Shown here: piece by piece, positions 44,417 to 56,049 of the stretch
Layout of the letters: each line of letters opens with the position of its first letter
How positions within the stretch are numbered: the stretch's first letter is position 1
From: Hsuehochloa calcarea
Taxonomy: Eukaryota > Streptophyta > Magnoliopsida > Poales > Poaceae
Length of the DNA: 64,000 bases
Assembly (NCBI GenBank): GCA_036346395.1
Contig: CM070596.1
Coordinates: 3,658,001 to 3,722,000 of the forward strand
Direction: 5' to 3'
Program-made: the position numbers and the translations under genes
The notes under the pieces: generated by a model
Told to the model about the DNA's origin: nothing
The model's database searches: none
What the model saw: the letters and a program-made list of their open reading frames with translations, nothing else

Positions 44417-46335
44417 TTAGCACAACCTAATGTGTAATAAAATGTAATAAAAAATCAGGACATAGATTTGTACATAACTTACCTCCCTGCCGATCTGCAT
44501 TGTGGATAACCGACGGGGAACGCTACGATGCCCGCCGGTCTTATTAGGCCGCGCCGACCTAGCAGGTGAGCACAGTCGCCCTACTCTGTGTGCAGCGTGT
44601 AGGACGTCATCTCTCGACCAACCGCAGCTCATGTTCTTTATTATATTCTTGGACTCCGCGAAGATGTACTTGATAGTGCTGAGAAGCCCCGGTACTGTGT
44701 GCTCTGAACTATCGATGGTGGTCTCGGATGCGCTTGCGATCCGCTGCAACCGCTCGAACTGAAGTGACAGGCAACACTTGTTCAGTAACAAACAATACAA
44801 ATATCATCAATGAAGTGAGCAAAGGTTGTTAGTGTTTTACGGTGTTATCACGCCGCGAAGCGTTGTGTCGATCAAATGAGTAACGGAGCCTCTCCTCGTG
44901 CGTGACCTGCTCCGGACGCTCTGTTGGAGGACGAGTGAGTGTGGTGCGCAACCGCGGCACGTACCACTCGATGTACTGATGGTATGTTCGTACATCGTAC
45001 GGTCGCTGGTCCTGTAGAACCTCATTGTGCGCCGTCTCCGTCCAAGCCGTATCCTACTCATACTGGCCTACCCGCCAATCCTCAGAATGTCGGCCCACCC
45101 TCGATTGACTGCATTCGAAAAGGATTGATGTCAGAACAATGGATGTAGGTTGGAACTGTAAATATTACTCAGATGGAGTTGGACTCACAAAGTGGACGGC
45201 TCACTGCAGGATCCTGGTGTCGGGAGGGGGCACAAGCTGGTACAGATCGAACTATCGCATTATGAGTTGCGGTGCGTAAGGCTCCACTATATGGGAAAAC
45301 ACCGGGTGGCAGATCATCGTCCATAATCTGGTGTCCTACATGCATTGCACGACAGTCCGTTCGGCGCCACCATGTTCACGAAATATGGGCTCCATGGAGC
45401 CCATATGATGTAGTTGTCGTGCAACGACTCGAGCTCGTTGTGGAACACTGGATAGCACCTTGTCGGTCCGTCCTTGGCCCAATGTAACTTGGCAGCAGTC
45501 CACTGGGTGCTCGTAGTAGGCCCGTCCATCGGGTCATGCAACGTGGGGTATGGGTGCACTACTGTCTAGATGGTGGACCGCCTAACAGGGAAGTGCTCCC
45601 AACTCCACAGCTGTAGGATCACGTAGAAAACGGCAAGGACCGGTTTCAAACCGGTGTCACGCCGCGAAGCATCACACAACTCCCTGTATGTGGCGCAAAC
45701 GACAACTGATTCCCAACTGTAATGGGGCATCGCCCCAGCCTCCGCGTCAGCTAAAGAATCGGTGATGCGGATGAAGCTGGGGTACACCCAATCGCTCTGT
45801 GTGGTAGGAAACAAGGCCCAACCGAAGAGATGAAGAAGGTAAGCAACAAGGTGCATCCTAACAACCTCACTAGGTGCATCCGCGGGCATTGACTGAAATC
45901 CCTCACTCATGTCCGAGGGACACCAAAGACACTCTCTGGGACAGGTATGCCATGGAGCTTCCAATCCGTCGGCGAACGGCCTGGAGCAAGTGGCTCACCC
46001 CTAATCGGAAAACCGGTTAAAAAGGAGACATTTTGGAGAGTGGCCATCATCTCTCTCCACCGAAAGTGGAAGGTGTGCGTCTCGGATCTCCATCTGTCAA
46101 CAAGTGTCGACATCAGACTGCCGTCCAAGGTGAAATAGCGTCCGACCAAGAGCATCCTTGCAAAGGGCAATAGAGCCGTGTCCCGAAGGATTTGGACGTA
46201 GCGAGCGTCGAGCTACCAATAATGCTTCGCCGACCGAAGCACGAGGGGTGGAGGGTCATCCGTGTCCCCGGAGATCCACAACTTACACTGGTGATGCTCG
46301 TCGTTGAAGGGTTTGAGTAGCTTTGGTACAGGCAT
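44417..46335 (-). pseudogene. Plant mobile domain (PMD, aminotransferase-like) protein, degenerate
   Basis: Minus strand from an ATG at 46335 (MPVPKLLKPFNDEHHQCKL). The PMD signature LVDRWRSETHTFHFRWREM...LTGFPIRGEPLAP lies at about 46090-45990, followed in other frames by VAYLLHLFGWALFPTTQSD (about 45850), PHYSWESVVVCATYRELCDASR (about 45720) and LQLWSWEHFPVRR (about 45600). Stops (for example a TAG near 46214) and frameshifts break it. PMD proteins are of transposon origin in plants and often ride on MULE and gypsy elements; some domesticated copies act in gene silencing. Here it is cargo of the TIR element, probably dead. Confidence 0.8.
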
Positions 46336-46369
46336 GGTTTGCAAGAGATGAAAAACACATATTATTAGT

Positions 46370-47175
46370 GAATAAATTAATAATGACCATGACTTATTAG
46401 AAATTAATAATTTATGACTAAATTAAATGAGTAATTTAATACCACTAAATTAATTATGAAAACTTGATTACCACAAATTAATTACAAATAAATATTTACA
46501 ACTAGATTAATTACAACTAATTAATTAGCATAAATTAATTACAAATAAATAATTACGACTAAATGTAAACAACAAATTTAACATAAACCAATTAACTACA
46601 ACTAAATTAATTATGACTAATTAATTAATACTTAATTAACTATGACAAATTAATTAAGACTAATTAAGTATGACTAAATTAATTGTAACTAAATTAATAA
46701 AGTAATTAAATACCACTAAATTAATTACAACTGATTAATTATCACAAAAAGAATCACAAATAAATAGTGATGACTAAATAATGACAACCAGATTAATTAG
46801 GACTAAATTAATTATGGTGAAATTAAATTTGATTGATTAAATATCACTAAATTAATTCTAACTAATTAATTACAATAAACTAATTACAAATAAATAATTA
46901 GGACTTAAGAATTCCACTAAATTAATTACAACTAATTAACTATGATTAAATTAATTATTAACTAATTAAGCACAACTAATTAATTAAGACTTAATTAACT
47001 ACAACAATTTAATTACAACTAATTAATTCATAATTAATTAACTATGTCGTCCATAATTATGTAAGATTAATTCAATTATGACTAATTACTAACCCAAAAT
47101 TAATTACAACTAAATGATAATGTATAAATTAATTGCACATAATTAACTACATGTAGTTAACTATGACTAATTAAC
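46370..47175. repeat. AT-rich ACTAATTAATTA-type low-complexity block
   Basis: About 800 bp made mostly of short words such as AATTAATTACAACTA and ACTAAATTAATTA, irregularly repeated with periods of roughly 10-25 bp. It separates the PMD gene from the right terminal repeat. Nothing coding is seen. Confidence 0.85.
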
Positions 47176-47515
47176 TTACACTAATTTACTATCTACACAG
47201 TTAATAAAAAAATATGATAAAAAATTACATACTAATACGATCGCTAATAACTGCTCTAAACAATCGTTAATCATTGTCGAAATCGAGCAAGGCTGCGAAT
47301 GACAGAGCGAGTGAGAATGAGAGAGCGAGCGAGGATGAGAGTGAACGAAGTCTCTTGTAGTCGTCTTAGAATTTATAGCTACATAACGCACAATTAACGG
47401 CCGATTACGAAGCCACAGGAGGAATCAGATTCCCTCTCGTGCTCGACCTTTCGTTGCATGCATGCAAAGGCATATGCGGTGATGAACGTGACAAGACGCT
47501 GGCGAGGCTGGCACC

Positions 47516-47684
47516 GTGCCCTAGGGGCACTGGTGTGCGCAATACCGTGCCTCCAGGGCACGACAGTGACGATGTGGCGGCGCGTCCGGGTGGGAGGAGT
47601 GGCGTTGGCGACGTGGTTCCCTTCTGGGCGTTCGGCTGGGGCGCGACCACATGGGTGGGGCACACGATAGTGCCCTGGGGGCAC
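47516..47684. repeat. Three GTGCCC-NNN-GGGCAC palindromes near the right TIR
   Basis: Positions 47516-47530, 47547-47561 and 47670-47684 each read as a 15-bp dyad GTGCC(C/T)...GGGCAC. Degenerate relatives occur in the left arm near 43756. Placed just inside the terminal repeat, they could bind a transposase; this is inference. Confidence 0.65.
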
Positions 47685-47918
47685 GGACACGCCTTGTTAG
47701 GCCCCAAGGTGCGGCAGTGGCGACGTGGTGACACGGGGGTTCGGCCCCCTAGCGAGCGTTGGAGATGGCGTCCGAGTGCGGAGGGCACGATTTTGGACAC
47801 GTGTCGGCCGCCGGTACGTCCGTTGTGCCATTTTTGGTATTACGGTGCGTGGACGACCAATTTTGTTAATCTTAACGTCAACAGTGCCATTTAGGCTAAA
47901 AACTTGATGCCATGCAAG

Positions 47919-48603
47919 CCTCCATTATTATTCATCATTTTTACGCAGCATCCCTGTCAGCTAGAGTAGGATGATCAATTGCGCCGGAGGTGTTACGGAC
48001 GGTGGATTGCGCACCGATTCACATAGGACTGTGGGGCGTCGCCGGCCGTACCAAGCAGCAACTGGCCGCCGCTACCGTTGGTGCTGTGGGGGGAGAAGAA
48101 GCTACCGCTGCCGCTAGTGCACAAGCACCGCGGCGTAATATTTTGGAGGCTAATCAAAGCAGGTCACAAAGACTAATCAATCTCAGTATTGATTAATGCG
48201 AGAGCAAACTCACTCGCGACTCTTTTCGGGAGTTGGAACACGAACAACGCACGGACACACACAGACGAACAACACACGGACGCGAAATAACACCGTCGTC
48301 GATGCGGTCACCGCCCGCCACGATGATGCCGAGCAGCTGCGAGCTAGTTGGCTGTGGCAAGCGTGCATGCCGGGGTGGCAGCGATGACGGTACCGCGGTA
48401 GCCAGAGCGGTTGATGTGCCGGCCAAGGCATCGTCTTATGCTCATCTGCGCGCCGCCGCTTGTTGTCATCCTTGATCTCGACCTCCTGCCCGCGCTCCTC
48501 TTCCTGCATCTCCAACTGGTGCTAGTGCTCGTGGCCGCGCACCTAACCGTAGCCTCCCAGATCTGGTCATGGGAGTCATTCTCATCGGCTTTGGAGGAGG
48601 TGA
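47919..48603. other. Gap without recognised gene
   Basis: GC-rich mixed sequence with overlapping open frames on both strands (48193-48515) and no recognised domain. The open frames look like a base-composition effect. Confidence 0.4.
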
Positions 48604-48880
48604 CACTACTATATAAAGAAGTCATAGTAGATAATTCTAAACTGTTATCACGGACGGTTTCTGAACCGTTTGATTTTATGTGTCTACGATAATATAAGAT
48701 CACTTTTAACCATCTGTGAAAAAAGATATCACAGAAGGTTACAAATAAGAATTGTCTATGATAATTGCTATCACAGATTTATAATCTTCTGTAATAATTA
48801 CTATCACATACGTAATTATCACAAACAGTTCTTGTTCAAAACAGTCTGTGATAGTTTTTTCTATTATAAAAAAAATAGAT
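48604..48880 (+). mobile_element. CACTA-type transposon terminus
   Basis: Starts CACTACTATATAAAG and carries repeated subterminal words in both orientations (ATCACAGA, TCTGTGATA, ACGGTTTCTGAACCGT), the usual design of rice CACTA ends. The other end (AGTAGTG) was not found, so element length and what it contains are open. Confidence 0.5.
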
Positions 48881-49866
48881 TTTGAGCCAAACCAATCAAT
48901 TGCTGAACAGTAGTTTTCATATGCAACCTCTAGCAAGACAACTAAAATCCAATTAAACTTATGATGGCAAACACATTATAGGAAAGGAAAACCAAAAGGT
49001 TTCACAACTTCCACTCCGAATGGAAAAAAATAATAAAGTTATAAAGTTAAACTAGCTAAAATCATCTTGCCACCAAGCACCTGAAGAGCTCATTGGCTTC
49101 TTCGATTGGTCTTGTGAGCTCATCTTTGTACCTCACCAGTATATCACCAGCTGTTCTTGCATGTCATCCGAGTTCGACTCAAGCTCGTCGGCAAGGAAAG
49201 AGAGACGACCGAAAACCTCCAGCGGAGCTCCGACCATAGGTAACACAACATTAATTTTTTTTTACAATAAACAACCAACAAATTGTGTATGTTTGGGGAA
49301 TGTACATGTACCTTCTGGCGATCTAACTCCCGTGGCAGACAAGGAGCTCCTCCAAATCCCTTCTCCTCGTCGTCGACTATGTCTCCTCGCCGAACCGCGA
49401 CGGGGAGTCGAAGGTGGTCGCCAGAGCTCGACGTTGGGAGAAAAGAGTGAGAGACTGATGGAAGACAAGACTTGGGTGACTATAATATATAAGGAAAGCA
49501 CCAAAACATTTTGCCTCCCGCGCACACGTTCAAAATTTTTCGAATTTGGAATTAACGTTTTGATGAGGAAATCAAAAGGTTTGATTTCTTCAAGAACAAA
49601 GAAGAACATTTTGTTTACATAAAGGTTAGTGGGAGCTACTTGTAATTCTAATCTTATAAGTTGTCTTAAGTTCAACACTTACCGTTTATTTGTTCCTGCA
49701 ATTTTTGAGTTGCAGGGTTGGCCTCCTGAAGCTTCTTCAGAAGGGACTCTTTCTCTTCCCTTAGCTTTTTCGTCTCGACCTTCTCGTAGTCGAGCGAATT
49801 GGCCAAGGGCTTTTCATCGCTCTTAAACCTACAGAGGAAAAGAGTAGACATGAGCATGGAACAAGT

Positions 49867-50213
49867 GGTTGTAAGTCTTCCTACGACCAGTACCTAGTCG
49901 TAAGTTTTTCTATGATATTTCCCTGGTCATAAGTTCTTCTATGACCAGCATGTAGTCGTAAGTTTTTCAACGACAATCCTCTGGTTGTAAGTTCTCCTAC
50001 AACCAGTGCCTAGTAGTAAGTTTTTCAACGACATTTCCCTAGTCGTAAGTTCTTCTACGACCAGCATGTAGTCATAAGTTTTTCTACGACAATCCTCTGG
50101 TCGTAAGCTCTCCTACGACCAGTATCTAGTCTTAAGTTTTTCTATGATATTTTCCTGGTCGTAAGTTCTTCTACGACCAGCACATAGTCGTAAGTTCTCC
50201 TACGACAATCCCC
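49867..50213. repeat. Tandem array of 12 palindromic 28-30 bp units
   Basis: Units alternate between a 30-bp type, GGTCGTAAGTTCTTCTACGACC plus CAG spacer, and a 28-bp type with AAGTTTTTC between GTCGT-like arms. Four units form a higher-order repeat of about 116 bp, present three times. Each 30-bp unit can fold as a 7-bp stem with an 8-base loop. The array sits between coiled-coil and linker frames of the gag-like element on the minus strand. Confidence 0.85.
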
Positions 50214-51139
50214 ATAAGCATTGTACAAGTGGTCGAAACATAAATGACTACGAGTAATAGTGACTTACCATCTCTCCGCCTGCTCACAGAGTTATGCCTT
50301 CTCCTGTCGCAGTTGTACTAGTTGTCTATTGTACTCTGCAATAGTGATAATTTTCTCTAGAGCTCTCTGCATAAAGAAAGATAGTGAGAGGCAAGAAAAG
50401 CCACATATATAAATTTGAGTAACGAGCACTTACGTTGATGCTCATTCGAGCAAACATGGCGAGTGCGTGTGCGGGGTCCTTCAGTTCATCAAGCTCTTGA
50501 ACCCGGTTTCACCACACCTTTTTGAGACGCTCGTCATCGAAAGCATTCCCCCTGTCAGGAATATCCTTGGGGTGTGAAACTCAGGTACGAGATCTGAAAA
50601 CAGAAGACCCCACAACGAAAGCCGGGCTGAACAATTCAGAAAAGAAGTTAACATATTCTTCTTCTTCTGATTCGGTGACAACAGCTCCTTGGAGGCCGAG
50701 AGGAATGTCTACGACAACTTCCTTCCTGACACGGGGGCCCAACGATCCATCACCTTGGCCCGATGCCTCCACTACATCATGCATCGTCTTCGTCTCGGCC
50801 TCTACGACCACTATTGTGGTAGCAGTTGCTTCGGCAGCAACTACCTCTTCCACCACTCGGACAGTGGATGACCCTTCGACCACCAACACTGTCATTCCTC
50901 CAACTGTCGGAGAAATAGCAGTGGATTCCTTGACAGAAACGTCCTTGAGGGCTGGAGGAGACGCGCTAAGATCACAAAAAGGAAAACACATCAAATGGTA
51001 AAAAAAAACAAAAGGTAAATGTTATTTTTACACTTTTATCTTTTTACATACCTTCGTGTACCAGATTCTTCTTACTCTTGAGAGACTTCTTGAGTTTCTT
51101 CTCTGGTTTATCCAGGCCAGGTTGAAGCATCTTCTCTTT

Positions 51140-53032
51140 TCAATCTATGGCTTTATTCCATTCAACCGCTTCATTAGCGATTGCATACCTATCAGCCATG
51201 TCGAAAAGTTTGATGGTCGTTCGTGGAGGATTAATCGTAATATCCTCTGTAAACCATCGATTCCTCAATACTGCTTTAAAAGCCTGGATCATAGAAGAAT
51301 CTATGACCTCAGGAATAGAGTTACGGATCTGGCTAAACCTCTTGATATACTGGCGAAGAGTTTCATTAGATTCCTGCTGGATCCGATGAAGATCATCCTC
51401 CTTTCTAGGGTGGTAGTACAACCCCTAAAAATTTGTGATCAAGAGGTCGTAGAGTTGCTCCCGAGTGTAGATCGATCCGTCCGGTAGGTTAAGCAACGAA
51501 GACCGGGCAGATCCCTCAAGGACCGTGGGCAAGTAATTTGTCATCACGTTATCATCATCACTAGCAGCTCTGATGGCAGTAGTATAGATCTGGAGAAATT
51601 CTAATGGGTTTTAAGTCCCATTGAATTTCTCCATATTTGCTGATCGGAATTTATCCCACCAGCACACTGCTTGGAGTCTTGCCAAGAATGCTCGATAGCT
51701 CGTAATCGAATCATGGCGCCTTCTTTGAAAAGGAGCCAAATTATAATCGGTGAGGGACCAATTCCTCGGATTAACATACCGAGTGCCATGTGTCCCAATC
51801 CAGTCGTGGATGTTGGTATAACGCCTTCGTCTGACTGCTTGGTTTAGGTGAAGTCGAAGATCACCCGAGCCAAGTAGTAATTCCTCTTGACGAGGGGGAG
51901 TGGCTTCAAGAAAGAGTTGTCTTTCCTTGTGACTCCCTTATCGGAATCTTTGAGGTCTTGGTATCGGATGGTTTCCAGCCCGACTATGTTGCCCCTGCTA
52001 AGGGAGGAACGCTGGGACGAAGTTATAGTGTGACTTTGCTAGTTTCTTTGTTCCCTGTATATTTTTGTAAGTTGCATGGTCTGTTGGAGGATCTCTGGTA
52101 CCTGCTCTACAAGTTGAACATAACCCAGAGTCTCTGCTAGAGCCAGATCTAGGTTATTCAAAATATCACGAACTCATTGCAGGTTTTGAATTGTTACCGA
52201 AGGCCTTGGGTTTCCCACTAGCATCAGGTGTTCGATGACTTGAATATCCCTCTCACCTTCTGGTTTGTCCTGTCTAACCCATCACGCGCAGTGGGGTAGA
52301 AACCGGTGAATTTACTGATCGATGTTCACCAGTTTCATTACCTCCGCCATCTCGGGTTGATGGCTGAGTGCCCGCACCATTTCCACCAACAGGTGGTAGC
52401 GGGTTATGCTATGGAGGATTATGCACGGCATCTCGATGAGCATCACCGATTGTGTTAACCTCGTGCCTCCAATAGCAGTCTTTCGACGAGCTACCATTGT
52501 AGCTAAGGGAGAGCTTTTCATTGCTTCGACAAGGAGCCTCCATGATGGGGAGCGATCAAAGATTAACACCTCCAACAGGCTTTGTGGTGGACTCAGCCTG
52601 ATCTTGTAAATTCTGAATTGCACACTTAGTTTGATCATCTTTACCTGGCCTTCGACAGGTGGCAACTTAATTGTCACCCTTACTAGGTGTCAGTTGGCCC
52701 CTGAAATACGTAGGAGCTGTCGGCGAATACTGGTCACCCATAATTGTATCGAGAGTACACTGACCCTCTAATTGCAACATTGGGTTGTTGTCGCCGTTCT
52801 TGCAGGTCAGAAGAACCGGGCTTGCAAAGGCGTTCGGATATTCCGAACTGGTCGGAACAACCGATTCCTCTGGTTGTGCCACTGATGGTGGCGGTGAATC
52901 CTCCTCCATCTGGTTGATCTCGTTGATCTCAGCAAACAGTAATCCTACGATGGAAGAGGATGATGATGACATAGCGTCATGTTCCACGGCGCGGATGCAT
53001 GTGTCCATGTCAAGGTTGGAGTAGTCCGCCAA
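51140..53032 (-). pseudogene. Gag-like coding region of gypsy-type element
   Basis: The first frame, 53032-52667, is an acidic leader. After frame breaks, a gag domain follows at 51421-51140 with the typical tryptophan-bearing block (LRNRWFTEDITINPP) and DMADRYAIANEAVEWNKA. Stops between the pieces show decay. Gag packages the element RNA into particles; a gag-only element would need pol from a relative. Confidence 0.65.
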
Positions 53033-53166
53033 GTCGAACTAGTTCTCCTCATCCCATGATCCTACTATGATCGCATAAGCGACAATAGAACAGAATGGAG
53101 ATGGGGATTATTGTGCGAAGAAATATTCAAGAACTCAACGTCTTCTTCCCCACAGACGGCGCCAGA

Positions 53167-53782
53167 TGTCGACGGTCTTACAAAATATAAAGAGAAAAAT
53201 GGCAAAGAGTTATTGGGAAGAATTGGACTACTCTTTATTGCAATGAACTGGATCTTTACAGGGGGTGCCTTGAATAAGGCGCTAGACTAGCCCTAATTAC
53301 ACTTGATGTATTGCTTGCTACTGCTCTAATTGTCTTCAGATCGCTAGGTCTTGTATGGATTTAGATGCAGATGCCTATTTAGATGCTGATCATCTATCCT
53401 TAAATAGCTAGCGAAGAGGTGGTAGTTACTCGTGGAGATGACACCTCTTGGAAGTGACGCATCTGGTCGGGGAGGCAATATCAGTTAACGAAATGCTAAC
53501 TGATCGGCGGTTCATATTAGCAGAGACAATAATTGTACGGTGGTTATTGTCAGTGACTTAGGGCCGAAAACGCCGTGTGGGTTGGAGCAATCAATACACA
53601 TGTTCCATATATCACACGAAAGGAATATACTTGGAATCAAGTCCAAGTGTGAATTCAAAGTCTTTACGAGCAGCTGTGGTCGAGCAATGGGTACAGGCCC
53701 CCCTCCGACCAGGTTACTCATAGAGTAGTCTCTGGAATTCTAATGACTATGGGAGTCGTTAGGTTCGAGGTTCGTGACCACA
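53167..53782 (-). repeat. 5' LTR of gypsy-type element
   Basis: 616 bp; on the minus strand it begins TGTGGTCACGAACCTCG, has CTATTTAAGGATAG as a TATA-like core at about 53395-53410 and AATAAAGAG as a polyadenylation-like signal near 53240, and ends AAGACCGTCGACA next to the primer site. The second LTR is missing from the window. Confidence 0.7.
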
Positions 53783-55230
53783 TAAACTATGTGTTTATAA
53801 ATTAATACCTAGGATTTAATCCTCATCGGTTAGCATATTTCCTTTTCCCAACAAAAAGAGTGTTTGCCTTGAACCATTTATCCAAAGTAATTATTTGAAT
53901 ACACCATCTCCATAACACAGAGTAAAAACATCTTCTTCCTCAGATGTTTAAAACTTTTGACAGTTATACATCACAATATTTGTGTAGGTTACTGGATCAG
54001 GTTACTTGGAGCAGACAATGTTAATCAGGTTATTGAATCCTTTGAGCTGTTTCAGTGTGCATACACATAGGACAGGGAGTGCACAAGCTCCTCATGCTCA
54101 CCTTGCTTCCTTGTATATTGCACTAAGCCAAGCCTTGTCGGCAATATAGACAATTGTTCAGCTAAAGATAAAAATCGTCAATCGCTAGTATGCTTCATTT
54201 TTGTTCTGCTGCCAAAAGGTGTAATTCATAGTAATTAAAATGAACCATGATTCAGTTCTCTCAATACAACTTTTTTCCTATAATTATATATCAAAACTAC
54301 TACTAAATTAATAATGAAACCACCATGAGCATCAAAAGATAAAGGACATAATTTACCCCTGTCAGGTCATGATGCTGCTCCTTTACCGCCTGCTGCCTCT
54401 CCTGCAGTACTCAAAGAATTCATTATCTGAAAGAATAAACCATTTAGAACAGTTGGAGCTCTGCTGCACCTTATTGATAAGATTATGAATTACCTTTCTT
54501 TAAGATGTAGAGCAAAATCGTACCAACGGATGACATCCCAAATAACAACACTAACATCTTGAACAGGAGCCCATGAACCGAATGACATTACTAACGGAAA
54601 AGCAGAGTTTTTTTAAAAACAAAAATCACAAGGTCAATACCACAAAACGGAATCTGAAATGGCAAGCTTTGAACAAATTTGGGAATGGGCACTCTCGCTA
54701 CTGCAACCCGTGTTGCAAGGCGTATTTGTGCTAAATATTCCAAATCTAGTAGGAATATGCAGTGTGCTAGGAACTTTAAAAAAATTAAGGAAGCTATCAC
54801 AGGTACTCAAGTTAAGTAAGGTGGTGATTGCTAGTTTGCGGTACCTAACAATAGAGTTACTTTTCGTGTTAGATGATCGTTCATTCTGGCATCTAATCAT
54901 AATACATAACAAATCACTTATTGTACCTAAATCGTCTTATGCAATAAGATAACATACCACTTAAATATGTTTTGTTGTGCATCAACATCAACAACAGGTC
55001 AACATCCAAGCCTATACAATAAAATACAAACATATTGTTGTTCACAGAGCATACAACATTCATACAACTCTCATGCAGGAAACCATCAAGGACCATCATT
55101 GGTGCATTTTGTGCAATCGAAATTCAATGGCAAAAGCAATACATTTGCCACAGTTATTATGCTAGAACAACCAAAATTGAATCTCAAATCATCACCAACT
55201 TGAAATAATGAAATAATCACCACTCACTTG
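53783..55230. other. Intergenic stretch, no clear gene
   Basis: AT-rich sequence with short chance ORFs on both strands. One minus-strand segment at about 54430-54365 has an acceptor-like TTCTTTCAG before it and a stop soon after; it may be a terminal exon of the weak transcript described at 54365-55600. Confidence 0.35.
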
Positions 55231-55600
55231 ATAATTAGACCTCCAGTTACTCGCTTACCTTGTCGAGGCTGCCCTCGACCTACGGTAGTACCACATGTAC
55301 AACTCGCATAAGGACTCAGCCGAAACATCAATACTGCCAAGCAAAGAGCCATGATCTGTCCACATAAAAGAAACAACAGATTAACTAATTCGAATGAGTA
55401 GCAACAACAAATCAACATAACAAATTGGCAAAACTAACGTTGTCAATGCCCCGATGCAGCCTATAGGGACCGCGCATGGCGCCCTCAGCGGCTTCGTATT
55501 AGATTCGCTATCTCGCCATGTGTCGCCGCTACCACCTTGCTGACCGTCGTCTCTGAACACCGCCGCCAGCCGCCAGAAGGTTGCTTCTTTCTCTACCACG
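54365..55600 (-). other. Possible small spliced transcript, unknown product
   Basis: On the minus strand an ATG near 55477 opens MRGPYRLHRGIDN up to a GTTAGT donor at about 55441. A second exon-like piece (TGGACAG acceptor, IMALCLAVLMFRLSPYASCT) runs from about 55354 to a GTAAGC donor at 55261. A final piece may lie at about 54430. The pieces join in frame and the splice sites are reasonable, but no domain is recognised. It would be divergent to the TIGR01589 gene. Could equally be non-coding. Confidence 0.25.
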
Positions 55601-56049
55601 GAGGAGCGGGGGGTCGCATAAGGAGGAAGGAATGTACCAGGGAGAGGTCTACGTGGAGAAGAGGTGGCGGCGACGGCTTAAGGAGGTAGGGGGCGCAGGG
55701 TGGCGATAGAGGCACAGGAAGGAGGCGGCGGCATCACGGGGAGGGGCGACGGGGAGGGGTGAGAGGAGGGTGTGATAGGAGGGCCTGCACAAGGTGGAGG
55801 CGTGGCTGGCGTGGGGAGAAGGCGGCGGCAACAGCTTGGATGAGGCAGAGAGAAAGGAGGTGGCGGGTGGTGACGCGGAACGAGGAAATGACGGTGCAGG
55901 GGGAGGGGCACCATCAGCGTGGCACGAGAGGAGGCGATAGCCACGGCTCTAGGCGAGAGGAGGCGATCGGTGGAGGAGAGGAAGAGGAAGATTGCGAGTG
56001 GGAAGGATCTGTGTGGAGCTCGATTTGGATCGAGGTGACGATGACGCAG

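Larger units (their letters stand above)
43581..47908. mobile_element. MULE-like transposon carrying a broken PMD gene
   Basis: The left end (TTCTTAGCCTAAATGGCAC, 43581) is matched in reverse complement by the right end (GTGCCATTTAGGCTAAAAAC, 47885). The similarity continues inwards for about 200 bp through AAGATTAACAAAATTG and GGCACAACAGACGTGCCGG. A 10-bp direct repeat GCCATGCAAG flanks both ends (43571-43580, 47909-47918), close to the 9-bp duplications of Mutator-like elements. Inside are a minus-strand plant mobile domain gene, an AT-rich low-complexity block and GC-rich palindromes near the right end. No MULE transposase was found. Confidence 0.8.
49000..53166 (-). mobile_element. Pol-less gypsy-type element encoding gag-like proteins (minus strand)
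   Basis: On the minus strand a primer site TGGCGCCGTCTGTGGGGAA (53164-53146, tRNA-Asp type) lies 2 bp after the 5' LTR. Then comes a leader protein from 53032 (MADYSNLDMDTCIRAVEHD), a retrotransposon gag segment at 51421-51140 (KEDDLHRIQQESNETLRQYI, RFSQIRNSIPEVIDSSM), an acidic linker frame (50994-50581) and a coiled-coil segment at 49857-49672 (KVETKKLREEKESLLKKLQE). No protease or polymerase motif is seen. No 3' LTR was found to the left, so the element is truncated or overlain by the CACTA-like end at 48604. Confidence 0.7.

Noticed and set aside
49867..50213. Regular palindromic repeats that might suggest a CRISPR array
   Set aside because: The units abut each other with no unique spacers, form a higher-order tandem array, and lie in plant nuclear transposon DNA.
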